From positions 1 through 26,178 of the forward strand of contig CBIFWW010000033.1 of assembly GCA_966186435.1 (NCBI GenBank): DNA of 26,178 nt. The letters are read 5' to 3'. The first letter of the stretch is position 1; each line of letters begins with the position of its first letter. This DNA is from CBIFWW01 sp966186435. Its GTDB lineage: Bacteria; Pseudomonadota; Gammaproteobacteria; Enterobacterales; Enterobacteriaceae. The notes beneath the pieces are model-generated. The model saw nothing but the letters and a program-made list of their open reading frames with translations. It searched no databases and was not told the origin of the DNA. Below, in pieces: positions 1 through 7,065 of the stretch. The translations under genes and the position numbers were made by a program.

Positions 1-1512
1 TTGCTAAGCAGCGCAAGTGAAACGTTGGGATATTTTAACTGGACGCCGAATAACCCGGGGGCTGAAGCGGCGCGGGCGGCTTCGCAGGATTTTAACCGCG
101 TCATTTTTTTGGCGGTGGGGCTAATACTCATATTTATTGCTTTAAGTAGCCTGGGCTTATACAAACTGGTGCGTGGAGAGCAGCGTGCTCAGGCCACAGC
201 TTTAACCGATTGGCTTACCCAGCTTCCCAATCGTCGTGTGCTTATTAACCGCCTGGAAGTTCTATCAGCACAACACGATCCCCATAAAAAAATCGTGGTG
301 TTTATCGATCTCGATGGCTTTAAAGATGTGAATGATGTCTACGGGCACGACGTGGGGGATCGGCTGATTATAGCGGTGGCCAATATATTGCTGAAGCGAG
401 TGCCGCCAAGAGCTACACTGGCGCGTATGGGAGGGGATGAATTTGCCTTATTACAGGAAGGTTCCCAGGGCGCTACCCAAAGCTTAACGTTTGCCGGACA
501 AGTACTTGAGCTTCTTTCTCAACCTATTATGCTTGACGATCGCATTATTCACATCAGCGCCAGTATCGGCATTGCTGCCGGAAATATGGTGGAATGCTCC
601 AGTTCTGAGTTATTCCGGCGAGCAGATATCGCCATGTATCATTCAAAAACCACCGGTAAAGGACGCATCACCCATTATGATGCGATGCTTAATAATGCGC
701 GCGAACACCAACTGCGGGTGGAAAATGACATTCGCAACGGCCTGGCAAATGATGAATTTGAGGTATGGTATCAGCCGATTATTAGCGCTCAAAATATGAT
801 GATGATTGGGGTAGAGGCGCTGGTGCGCTGGCCCCGTCGCCCGGGAGGGCCGCTGCCGCCCGATGAGTTTATCGGCGTCGCCGAAACCAGTGGTTTAATT
901 TACACCCTCGGCCAGTTTGTGCTGCGTCGGGCCTGCCGGGATATGCTGCCGCTGTGCGGTCTACACCTATCGGTGAATATCTCCCCGGCCCAATTCCGCG
1001 ATCCGGAGTTTGAGTACAAAGTCTCGAATGTTCTGGTGGAAACTGGATTCCCTGCTCATCGGCTTCAGTTAGAAGTGACAGAAACTTACGTGCTGGAAAG
1101 CCCGGAGCGGGCTAAAGTGGCTATCGATAATCTTAAAGCATTGGGAACATCGATTGCCTTGGATGACTTTGGCACGGGTTACGCCAGCATCGGCTACTTG
1201 CGGCGCTTTAATTTCGATACCATCAAAATCGACAAATCGCTGGCGGGACTGGTGGATAGCGACAGTCAGGCAGCTGCTCTGGTTGAGGGTACTGTACGGA
1301 TTGCAACTGCATTAGGGATGACAATCACTGCTGAAGGAGTGGAGATTCCAAGCCAGGTTGAACTACTGCGCCAGGCCGGTTGCAAACACTTGCAAGGTTA
1401 TTACTTCAGCAAGCCGCTGCCGCTTAAGCAACTGATAGAATTTTCCAGAATGCATTCCCCCCTACACCGTGATACGGGGGAAGTTACGTTATTCTCCAGC
1501 CAGGGCCTGTAA
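1..1512 (+). CDS. Membrane-anchored GGDEF-EAL cyclic-di-GMP protein (5' end cut by window)
   Basis: This gene makes and/or breaks cyclic di-GMP at the inner membrane. The frame is open at base 1, so the start and probably a periplasmic sensor domain lie outside the window; the leading TTG cannot be trusted as a start. A single membrane helix spans about residues 33-57 of the visible part. The GGDEF domain follows (about 65-225) with an intact active-site motif at 144-148, but the inhibitory RxxD site is replaced by PPRA (135-138). The EAL domain (about 245-490) keeps EAL at 272-274, the NxSxxQ and ExTE motifs, DDFGTGY at 388-394, IKIDK, AEGVE and LQGYYFSKP, so the phosphodiesterase residues look complete. 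It is not part of the E. coli ydgD neighbourhood. Its end overlaps the end of ydgD by 24 bases in convergent orientation. Which activity dominates cannot be told from sequence. Confidence 0.93.
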   Translation: MLSSASETLGYFNWTPNNPGAEAARAASQDFNRVIFLAVGLILIFIALSSLGLYKLVRGEQRAQATALTDWLTQLPNRRVLINRLEVLSAQHDPHKKIVVFIDLDGFKDVNDVYGHDVGDRLIIAVANILLKRVPPRATLARMGGDEFALLQEGSQGATQSLTFAGQVLELLSQPIMLDDRIIHISASIGIAAGNMVECSSSELFRRADIAMYHSKTTGKGRITHYDAMLNNAREHQLRVENDIRNGLANDEFEVWYQPIISAQNMMMIGVEALVRWPRRPGGPLPPDEFIGVAETSGLIYTLGQFVLRRACRDMLPLCGLHLSVNISPAQFRDPEFEYKVSNVLVETGFPAHRLQLEVTETYVLESPERAKVAIDNLKALGTSIALDDFGTGYASIGYLRRFNFDTIKIDKSLAGLVDSDSQAAALVEGTVRIATALGMTITAEGVEIPSQVELLRQAGCKHLQGYYFSKPLPLKQLIEFSRMHSPLHRDTGEVTLFSSQGL

Positions 1513-2310
1513 ACGGTTCCTAAACCCTGTCACTGAAATGGCACGGTTATCTGCCCGGTAGCGGTCTTTGGCCGCCGGGGCAGAGCTTTGTACTGCAATC
1601 AGCTGCCACTCCCCGTTAAGCTCGATCATCAGCGGTGACCCGCTGTCCCCAGGCAGGGTGTCGCACTGGTGGGAAAGCACCGTGCTTTGCGCCCAGCCGG
1701 TCACCAGACAATTGCTGTGAGTAAACAGATCGTCAAGATGATCTTCCGGGTAGCCCGATTGGGTGACTTTACGATCCGCAGTTTTCAAGGCGGCGGTTAA
1801 GTCATCTTTATCCCCGGCAAACAGGGGTAACGGGGTTATACCCGAAGGGGGGTTATGCAAAATAATCAGCCCGAAGTCATAAGGGGCGGCAGACGACGGG
1901 ACGATCCAGCCATCGCCATCGGGTTTCAGGCGCCGTGCCAGGCTCGGTTCAACCCGGCCTTCGATATCGTGAATGTCATACAGCCAGTTCCCTTTACGGG
2001 AAATAAAACGCAAGGCCACGGCGCGGTCGGGCTTGCCCTTGGGTGGGGTCACTAAACAGTGACCGGCGGTCCGGGCCAGGTGAGGGGAAATCAGCGAGGC
2101 AGTGCACAAATTGCCGCTGGCGGTTTCTAACTGCCCAATGGCATCCCAAGGGGCGGCAGTAGGATTGGTGACGCGGGTACGGTCATCATGACCGAAAAAA
2201 AGGGTTTTAACGTCGCTGGCGCTCATTCCTTCGTCATTATCGCTATCCGCCCACGACAGGGAAGGCAGCAAGATACATGAAGCCAGTAACACAACAGCGG
2301 TTATGCGCAT
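1489..2310 (-). CDS. ydgD: Secreted trypsin-like serine protease YdgD
   Basis: A periplasmic or secreted S1-family serine protease of 273 residues, the same length as E. coli YdgD as I recall it. A signal peptide occupies residues 1-21 (hydrophobic core, then SWA-D). The catalytic triad is visible: His84 in TAGHC, Asp145 in DFGLI, and Ser223 in GDSGSP. Cysteines at 69/85 and 201/216 are placed for disulfides. The physiological substrate is not known for the family. The 3' end overlaps the convergent GGDEF-EAL gene by 24 bases. The ribosome binding site is weak. In E. coli ydgD also lies downstream of asr and ydgU, so the synteny supports the name. Confidence 0.9.
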   Translation of the reverse strand: MRITAVVLLASCILLPSLSWADSDNDEGMSASDVKTLFFGHDDRTRVTNPTAAPWDAIGQLETASGNLCTASLISPHLARTAGHCLVTPPKGKPDRAVALRFISRKGNWLYDIHDIEGRVEPSLARRLKPDGDGWIVPSSAAPYDFGLIILHNPPSGITPLPLFAGDKDDLTAALKTADRKVTQSGYPEDHLDDLFTHSNCLVTGWAQSTVLSHQCDTLPGDSGSPLMIELNGEWQLIAVQSSAPAAKDRYRADNRAISVTGFRNRLQALAGE

Positions 2311-2414
2311 ATCACACTCTGAGGGGGCGATTTTTAGAATATTTTACCGTAAATCGGTGGCTTAACTATAGACGTGCTTTAGAGAAAGTGGGTAGAAAAC
2401 AGGTTATTACGCTA

Positions 2415-2498
2415 CTAGAGATAAAAAAACAATGTCACGGCACCGCATAGAATGAGTAGTGTGAGGATGATTTCAAACAAATAGGGTCGCAGCAGCAT
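2415..2498 (-). CDS. ydgU: 27-residue inner-membrane microprotein YdgU
   Basis: A tiny gene found by translating the minus strand between asr and ydgD. It encodes 27 residues starting MLLRPYLFEIIL and ending TLFFYL, with one hydrophobic helix over residues 7-27. E. coli YdgU has the same length, the same place just downstream of asr, and a similar pattern (short basic start, FE, then LI-rich helix, ending near FYL). A GGAAG sits about 8 bases before the ATG. The function of YdgU is unknown beyond its being a small membrane protein. A 9-bp stem lies between it and asr, so the two may share a transcript. Confidence 0.72.
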   Translation of the reverse strand: MLLRPYLFEIILTLLILCGAVTLFFYL

Positions 2499-2514
2499 CC
2501 TGGCTTCCAACGTT

Positions 2515-2536
2515 AGCACCCGGCGGGCCGGGTGCT
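2515..2536 (-). other. GC-rich stem-loop between asr and ydgU
   Basis: AGCACCCGG (2515-2523) pairs perfectly with CCGGGTGCT (2528-2536) around a 4-base loop. On the minus strand no T-run follows, so it is not a classical intrinsic terminator. It may protect the 3' end of asr mRNA or attenuate reading into ydgU. The pairing is seen; the role is inferred. Confidence 0.5.
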
Positions 2537-2565
2537 GTTATTATGCGGGGTTAAACGCGCCTGAC

Positions 2566-2727
2566 TTATGCAGCAGGTTGAGCAGCTGGTTTGGCGGCAG
2601 TGTGTTTAACGTGTTTGTGGTGTTTTTTAGCAGCCTGTGCTTTCTGTTCAGTCTGGGCTTTAGCCGCTGGTTTTACAGCGTGCTTGTGGTGTTTTTTAGC
2701 GGCTTGAGCTTTCTGTTCAGTTTGTGA
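2566..2727 (-). pseudogene. asr: Untranslated in-frame tail of asr beyond the premature TAA
   Basis: These 53 sense codons plus a TAA stop continue asr in the same frame after the stop at codon 72. The tail encodes two more copies of the QKAQAAKKHHK repeat and ends KPAAQPAA, like the end of E. coli Asr. There are no further stops or frameshifts. Aligning the broken repeat with the next copy puts TAA where the sister repeat has AAA (Lys), so one A-to-T change explains the interruption. It could be a recent nonsense mutation, a site of readthrough, or a sequencing error. Confidence 0.8.
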
Positions 2728-2784
2728 TTAAGCGGCTGGTTTAGCGGATTTTTTGTGATGTTTTTTAGCGGCTTGTGCCTTTTG
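2578..2784 (-). repeat. Three tandem copies of a 69-bp (23-codon) asr repeat
   Basis: The unit runs QKAQAAKKHHK, then a variable stretch with KPAA, then AQTE. Copy 1 is codons 54-76 (2784-2716) and contains the stop, copy 2 is codons 77-99 (2715-2647), and copy 3 is codons 100-122 (2646-2578). The anchor TTGTGGTGTTTTTTAGC on the plus strand starts at 2615 and 2684, with a diverged version at 2753, exactly 69 bases apart. Long identical blocks between copies 2 and 3 point to recent duplication or homogenisation. Confidence 0.88.
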
Positions 2785-2943
2785 CATAGCGGCTTTTTTA
2801 TGGTTTTTATGATGCGTTGCTTTAGCAGGTGCGGCAGTGGTCGCGGCGGCAGCAGGAGCCGGGGTCATAGCAGTATCAGCGGCGAAAGCGGCAGAAGACA
2901 GACCCATTGCAGCAGCAACAACCAGAGCTAATACTTTTTTCAT
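2728..2943 (-). CDS. asr: Acid-shock protein Asr, truncated by an in-frame TAA
   Basis: Asr is a periplasmic, basic, acid-induced protein that is processed after export. The readable protein is 71 residues: a signal peptide almost identical to that of E. coli Asr (residues 1-21, ending AAFA-A), an Ala/Pro/Thr-rich propeptide-like section, then the Lys/His-rich start of the repeat region. E. coli Asr is about 102 residues; reading through the stop here would give 125. AGGATGTCG lies just upstream of the ATG as ribosome site. The truncated product keeps export and one repeat copy, so partial function is possible. A candidate RstA box and a -10 element lie upstream, consistent with the known control of asr by PhoBR and RstAB. 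Confidence 0.85.
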   Translation of the reverse strand: MKKVLALVVAAAMGLSSAAFAADTAMTPAPAAAATTAAPAKATHHKNHKKAAMQKAQAAKKHHKKSAKPAA

Positions 2944-2999
2944 TTCGACATCCTCGAATTTGTTTATGTTTTAACCCCAGTGCGGGGCCGTTGAAATGA

Positions 3000-3061
3000 A
3001 CTATATGCGCTGCAGCTGGGGCTTTCCGTGAGTGATTGGTATCGGCGTGTTACGGTATGTA
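3000..3061 (-). promoter_or_regulatory. Candidate asr promoter with RstA-like box
   Basis: Read on the minus strand, TACATACCGTAACA (3048-3061) matches the published RstA box TACATNTNGTTACA at all but two defined positions. A -10-like TATAGT lies at 3000-3005, about 57 bases before the asr start codon, with no good -35, as expected of an activator-dependent promoter. E. coli asr is a known RstA target. The site here is a visual match only. Confidence 0.45.
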
Positions 3062-3062
3062 C

Positions 3063-3087
3063 AAAGCCAGGCGCGGGGCCTGGCTTT
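3063..3087 (-). terminator. Hairpin just after the M32 carboxypeptidase gene
   Basis: AAAGCCAGG (3063-3071) pairs with CCTGGCTTT (3079-3087) around a 7-base GC-rich loop. It begins 9 bases past the carboxypeptidase stop, and TTTG follows the stem on the minus strand. The short T-run makes it a modest intrinsic terminator, possibly working in both directions and separating the gene from the asr promoter. Confidence 0.65.
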
Positions 3088-3095
3088 AGTGGGAT

Positions 3096-4580
3096 TTACA
3101 GATAGCGGGATTCGAGATGTTGCCGGAAATACAATGGGTTAAGGTCTTCTCCGGTGGCCCTGGTAATTAGCTCAGCGGTGAGATAACGGCTGCCATGTTG
3201 CCAGATATTCTCCTTTAACCAGTCAAACAGGATGATGAAATCCCCTTCCTGTAACCGTTTATCCAGCCCCGGGCAGGCTTTTTTTGCTGCCTGGAACAGT
3301 TGAGCGGCATACATGGCCCCCAACGTATAAGAAGGGAAGTAGCCAAATCCGCCGTTGGTCCAATGGATATCCTGCATACAACCATTGCGGTCGTTACCTA
3401 GAGTAGAGAGGCCCAGCCAGGCCTGCATCTTCTCATCCCATAGGGCCGGAATGTCCCCCACTTCAATCTCACCGTCGATCAACGCCTTTTCGATTTCATA
3501 GCGCAGGATCACATGGGCCGGGTAGCTGACTTCATCGGCATGGACGCGAATAAACCCAGCTTCAACGTGCTGATTAATAGCGATAAAGTTATTCATTTCA
3601 AAGGCCGGCTGTGGCCCGAACTTCTCAACAATCGCCGGTAGCAGATGGCGTAGAAAAAATGGGCTGCGGCCAAGCTGCATTTCAAAGAACAGGCTTTGGG
3701 ATTCATGGATAGCGGTGGAACGGGCCAAAGACACTGGCTGACCTGCCAGTGCGCGGGGCAGGTTTTGCTCGTAGCGAGCATGGCCGGTTTCATGGATCAC
3801 CCCAAATAGGGCGCTAAGTAGGTCATCTTCATCATAGCGGGTGGTGATGCGAACATCCTGTGGCACCCCGCCGCAGAACGGATGGGCGCTGACATCCAGA
3901 CGGCCACCGTCAAAATCAAAACCCAGCTTCTCCATGGCAGCCAGACCCAGTTCACGTTGGGTAGCTGTCGGGAAAGGCCCCTGGGCCGGAATCAGTGACT
4001 GCGGACTCTGGCGGGCAATGGCTTTTTGTAGCAAATCCGGTAGCCAATGTTTCAAATCGCCAAATAAGGTATCCAGACGGGCACTGGTCATCCCCGGCTC
4101 GAACACATCCAGCAGAGTATCATAACGGGATCCACCGCGGGCAGCGGCACGCAAGTCAGCTTCCTGGCGGCTTAGGTCCACCACTTCTTTTAAATTTTCT
4201 GCAAAACCGTGCCAGTCATTGGCCGGGCGCTGGCGGCGCCAGGCATGTTCACAGCGGGCGCCGGCCAGGGATTTGGCTTCCACCAGCGCGGTGGGTAGCA
4301 GGGCAGCCTGATCATACTGGCGCTGCATTTCACGCAGGTTGGCTTGCTCGATATCGCTGAGATCTTCCAGGCGGGCCTGATCCAACCACAAGGCGACCTG
4401 TTTATCGGTCAAAATCTGATGTTGCAGCACGCCCAGCTCCGCCAGGGCTTCACTACGGGCAGTACTGCCGCCGGGTGGCATCATGGCAAACATATCCCAG
4501 TTAGCGATGGCGGAGAGGTGTTTAAAGCGAGAAAGACGGGTAAAGGTTTGGGCGAGTTGGTGATAGCTGGAACCGTTCAT
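3096..4580 (-). CDS. M32 family (Taq-type) zinc metallocarboxypeptidase
   Basis: This 494-residue protein belongs to the M32 carboxypeptidases, cytosolic zinc enzymes that trim residues from peptide C-termini. The zinc motif HETGH is at 263-267, followed by the family HESQS motif at 292-296, whose Glu is the third zinc ligand. DVRITTRY (242-249) is a further family block, and the length is normal for the family. There is no signal peptide. The ATG follows GAGG at proper spacing. It is absent from this place in E. coli, where ynfM is next to asr. Here it lies 78 bases downstream of ynfM in the same direction, so the two may be co-transcribed, and a hairpin follows it. Substrate preference cannot be read from sequence. 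Confidence 0.93.
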   Translation of the reverse strand: MNGSSYHQLAQTFTRLSRFKHLSAIANWDMFAMMPPGGSTARSEALAELGVLQHQILTDKQVALWLDQARLEDLSDIEQANLREMQRQYDQAALLPTALVEAKSLAGARCEHAWRRQRPANDWHGFAENLKEVVDLSRQEADLRAAARGGSRYDTLLDVFEPGMTSARLDTLFGDLKHWLPDLLQKAIARQSPQSLIPAQGPFPTATQRELGLAAMEKLGFDFDGGRLDVSAHPFCGGVPQDVRITTRYDEDDLLSALFGVIHETGHARYEQNLPRALAGQPVSLARSTAIHESQSLFFEMQLGRSPFFLRHLLPAIVEKFGPQPAFEMNNFIAINQHVEAGFIRVHADEVSYPAHVILRYEIEKALIDGEIEVGDIPALWDEKMQAWLGLSTLGNDRNGCMQDIHWTNGGFGYFPSYTLGAMYAAQLFQAAKKACPGLDKRLQEGDFIILFDWLKENIWQHGSRYLTAELITRATGEDLNPLYFRQHLESRYL

Positions 4581-4658
4581 AGGGCCTCTTATCAGGTTGG
4601 TCAGGCAAGTACCTTACCATACCGGAGAGGCCGGGCCAGCGAACAGTCATTGATGAAA

Positions 4659-5909
4659 TTAATGTAAACGATGGTTCAGCCGGCTACCGGTTGCCAGTGC
4701 CAGCACCAGCAGCAGGACGATAAATCCGCCGACGCCGTTCCAGCCGTAGTCAAGCCAGAAAACCCCGCCTAACGTCCCGGCAATGCTGGAACCGAGATAG
4801 TAGCTGAACAGGTACAGGGAAGAGGCCTGGCCTTTAGCCCGTCGCGCCCGGGGGCCGATCCAGCTGCTGGCCACCGAGTGGGCGGCAAAGAACCCGGCGG
4901 AGAATAACAGCATCCCGGCGAAGATCAGCCACAGGGAAGAGAACAGGGTTATCAATACCCCACACAGCATCACGCAGATAGAGAACAACATTACCGGGCC
5001 ACGGCCATATTTGGCTGTCATCGCCCCGGCTTTAGGCGAACTCCAGGTGCCCGTCAGATAGGCCACAGAAAGCAGGCCCACCACGGCCTGGCTGAAGAAC
5101 CACGGCCCCGCCATCAGGCGATAGCCAATGTAGTTAAACAGGGTGACGAAGGCCCCCATTAGCATAAAGCCTTCAAGGAATAATAGTGGCAACCCTTCAT
5201 CACGCCAGTGCAGGCGGAAGTTGATAAACAGCGTCCGGGGCCGCAGCGAGGAGGGGCGGAAGTGACGGGATGGCGGCAGGATCTTCCAGAACATAATGGC
5301 GGAGGCTAAGGCCCAGCAGCCGATCATCGCCACTGCTACCCGCCAGTTAAACAGGTCAGTAAACACCCCGGTGAGCAGACGGCCACTCATACCGCCGATG
5401 GAGTTCCCGCTGATATACAGCCCCATAGAAAATGCGACAAAACTGGGGTGGATCTCTTCACTCAGGTAGGTCATGCCCACGGCGGCCACGCCGCTTAATG
5501 ACAACCCAATCAGGGCGCGCATGATAAGAATGCCTTCCCAACTGGTCATCAGAGTGGAGATAAGTGTACAGCAGGAAGCTAATAACAGTGCGCCCACCAT
5601 CACCGGTTTGCGGCCAATAGCATCAGAGAGCGGCCCGGTAAATAGCAGCCCGATGGCCAGTGTAGCAGTGGCAATGGAGAGTGAAATACTGGTGCTGGCC
5701 GGATTGATACCAAACTCTTGGGAAAGGATCGGCAATATTGGCTGGACACAATAAAGCAGAGCAAAGGTTGCCAGTCCGGCGGAAAACAGCGCCAGTGTCA
5801 CTCGCATAAAGGCGGGGGTGCCACGCTTGATAAAAATCACAGGCGGGTGGGAAATAACGCGGTCAGTATCGTCGACGGTGGCGCTACTGACTGTGGTTGT
5901 GCGGTTCAA
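4659..5909 (-). CDS. ynfM: MFS efflux transporter YnfM (TTG start)
   Basis: A 12-helix major facilitator transporter of 416 residues, matching E. coli YnfM along its length, including the MSRTTTV-like N-terminus and the FIKRGTPAFMRVTLALFSAGLA block. The helix 2-3 motif GPLSDAIGRKP (motif A) is intact. It is placed with drug and metabolite exporters such as AraJ, but its natural substrate is unknown. The start is TTG at 5907-5909, chosen because AGGA sits 6 bases upstream and the translated N-terminus aligns with E. coli. It is divergent from ynfL, its likely regulator, across a 126-base AT-rich gap. Confidence 0.92.
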   Translation of the reverse strand: MNRTTTVSSATVDDTDRVISHPPVIFIKRGTPAFMRVTLALFSAGLATFALLYCVQPILPILSQEFGINPASTSISLSIATATLAIGLLFTGPLSDAIGRKPVMVGALLLASCCTLISTLMTSWEGILIMRALIGLSLSGVAAVGMTYLSEEIHPSFVAFSMGLYISGNSIGGMSGRLLTGVFTDLFNWRVAVAMIGCWALASAIMFWKILPPSRHFRPSSLRPRTLFINFRLHWRDEGLPLLFLEGFMLMGAFVTLFNYIGYRLMAGPWFFSQAVVGLLSVAYLTGTWSSPKAGAMTAKYGRGPVMLFSICVMLCGVLITLFSSLWLIFAGMLLFSAGFFAAHSVASSWIGPRARRAKGQASSLYLFSYYLGSSIAGTLGGVFWLDYGWNGVGGFIVLLLVLALATGSRLNHRLH

Positions 5910-6035
5910 AATGGATCCTTAAATGCCACAGTCCCCATGATTCAGGGTGACGGGGTTGACCACCTGAACCAAAGCATAGAAAATTGTTATTCTTTTGTAT
6001 AATATATTAATAATCTTAAATGATACTTAATAAAT
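5910..6035. promoter_or_regulatory. ynfM-ynfL divergent control region
   Basis: This gap is strongly AT-rich near ynfL, with a run of TATAAT/TTAATAAT-like words at 5990-6025. For ynfM on the minus strand, TATACA and TATGCT lie 17 bases apart (-35/-10 candidate). Divergent LysR-target pairs usually share such a region, with T-N11-A operators. ynfL has no clear ribosome site, so it may be weakly translated or leaderless. No single operator could be fixed by eye. Confidence 0.4.
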
Positions 6036-6926
6036 ATGAATATAGAACTGCGTCACTTGCGCTACTTTATTGCTGTGGCTGAAGAGTTACATTTTGGCCG
6101 GGCGGCGGCGCGGCTGATTATGTCGCAACCGACGCTGCTCCAGCAAATCAAGTACCTGGAGCGGCAGGGGGGGGCGCGCTTACTGCACCGCACCAATCGC
6201 AGCGTGCGCCTTAGCCCGGCGGGGGTGTCCTTCCTGGCAGATGCCCGGGATATTATTAACCGGGTGGAAGATGCCGCCGCCCGGGCGGCCCGGATCCATG
6301 CCGGGGAAACCGGTGAACTACGCATCGGCTTTACCTCCTCGGCGCCGTTTATCAAGGCGGTGTCTGATGCGCTGTCTGAATTTCGCCAGCACTCGCCCGA
6401 TGTGCATTTGCAAACCCGTGAAATCAACACCCGCGCCCAGATAGCCCCCTTGAATGAAGGTGTGCTGGATCTCGGGCTAATGCGCAATACCGATTTGCCG
6501 GACACCCTGGCCTGGCAGCCAATTCTGCGGGAGCCGCTGCTGGCGATGATCCACCGCAGTAACCCCCTTGCCAGCCAGGCACAGGTGTCTCTCTTTGAGC
6601 TAGCCCGGGAGCCTTTTGTGTTTTTTGACCCCCGTGTCGGCACTGGGTTATATGAGGATATCCTCGGGTTGATGCAACGCTATGGCCTGGCGCCCACCAT
6701 CACCCAGGAAGTAGGGGAGGCCATGACCATTATTGGGCTGGTGGCGGCCGGGCTGGGGGTATCGATTCTGCCGGCCTCATTCCGCCGGGTGCAATTAAGT
6801 GAAATGATGTGGCTGCCGATTGTTGAAGCGGATGCTATTTCAGAAATGTGGCTGGTGTGGTCGCGCCATCATGAGCTAAGCGCTGCCGCCGCAAGCTTCA
6901 AATCTTTACTTACAAGTGTTACATAA
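6036..6926 (+). CDS. ynfL: LysR-type regulator YnfL
   Basis: A 296-residue LysR-family transcription factor, about the length of E. coli YnfL and divergent from ynfM as there. The N-terminal winged helix-turn-helix covers about residues 1-60 and the effector domain about 90-290. Blocks such as ELRIGFTSSAPFI, FVFFDPRVGTGLY and EVGEAMTIIGLVAAGLGVSILPASF match the E. coli protein as I recall it. The usual LysR words NISQPPLSQQI and EQQIGARLL read IMSQPTLLQQI and ERQGGARLL here, so the recognition helix is altered. An 8-G run (6167-6174) falls in this part. The start is the typical MNIELRHLRYF; no good ribosome site precedes it. The effector is unknown; ynfM is the likely target. Confidence 0.9.
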   Translation: MNIELRHLRYFIAVAEELHFGRAAARLIMSQPTLLQQIKYLERQGGARLLHRTNRSVRLSPAGVSFLADARDIINRVEDAAARAARIHAGETGELRIGFTSSAPFIKAVSDALSEFRQHSPDVHLQTREINTRAQIAPLNEGVLDLGLMRNTDLPDTLAWQPILREPLLAMIHRSNPLASQAQVSLFELAREPFVFFDPRVGTGLYEDILGLMQRYGLAPTITQEVGEAMTIIGLVAAGLGVSILPASFRRVQLSEMMWLPIVEADAISEMWLVWSRHHELSAAAASFKSLLTSVT

Positions 6927-6958
6927 TCGCGCAAAAAAAGCGCAAAGCCGGATAATAT

Positions 6959-6974
6959 TGTGTAGTAAATCACA
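6959..6974 (+). promoter_or_regulatory. Candidate CRP site upstream of mlc
   Basis: TGTGT, six bases, then TCACA: nine of ten positions of the CRP consensus TGTGA-N6-TCACA with the correct spacing. It is centred about 72 bases before the inferred start of transcription. E. coli mlc is known to respond to cAMP-CRP. Confidence 0.6.
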
Positions 6975-7002
6975 AGCCTAAGTAAAAAAATGCAGCTTAC
7001 TA

Positions 7003-7032
7003 TTGAACTGATTCAACATAGCCGGGGATATT
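7003..7032 (+). promoter_or_regulatory. Candidate mlc promoter
   Basis: TTGAAC (7003-7008) and GATATT (7027-7032) are separated by 18 bases, each matching four of six consensus positions. The Mlc-like operator overlaps the -10 and start site, as expected of an autoregulated promoter. Confidence 0.45.
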
Positions 7033-7052
7033 ATTTCGAAGCGTGAAAATAA
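7031..7052 (+). promoter_or_regulatory. Mlc-like operator (autoregulation)
   Basis: An imperfect palindrome with arms TTATTTCG (7031-7038) and GTGAAAATAA (7043-7052). It fits the known Mlc/NagC operator pattern of TTATTT, a central CG/GC-containing spacer and AAATAA. It lies between the candidate -10 and the ribosome site GGGAG (7055-7059) of mlc itself, and Mlc represses its own gene in E. coli. Confidence 0.65.
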
Positions 7053-7065
7053 AAGGGAGTACCAC

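Noticed and set aside
2728..2730. asr internal stop as a selenocysteine or pyrrolysine codon
   Set aside because: The codon is TAA, which is not used for either; the aligned residue in the sister repeat is an ordinary lysine.
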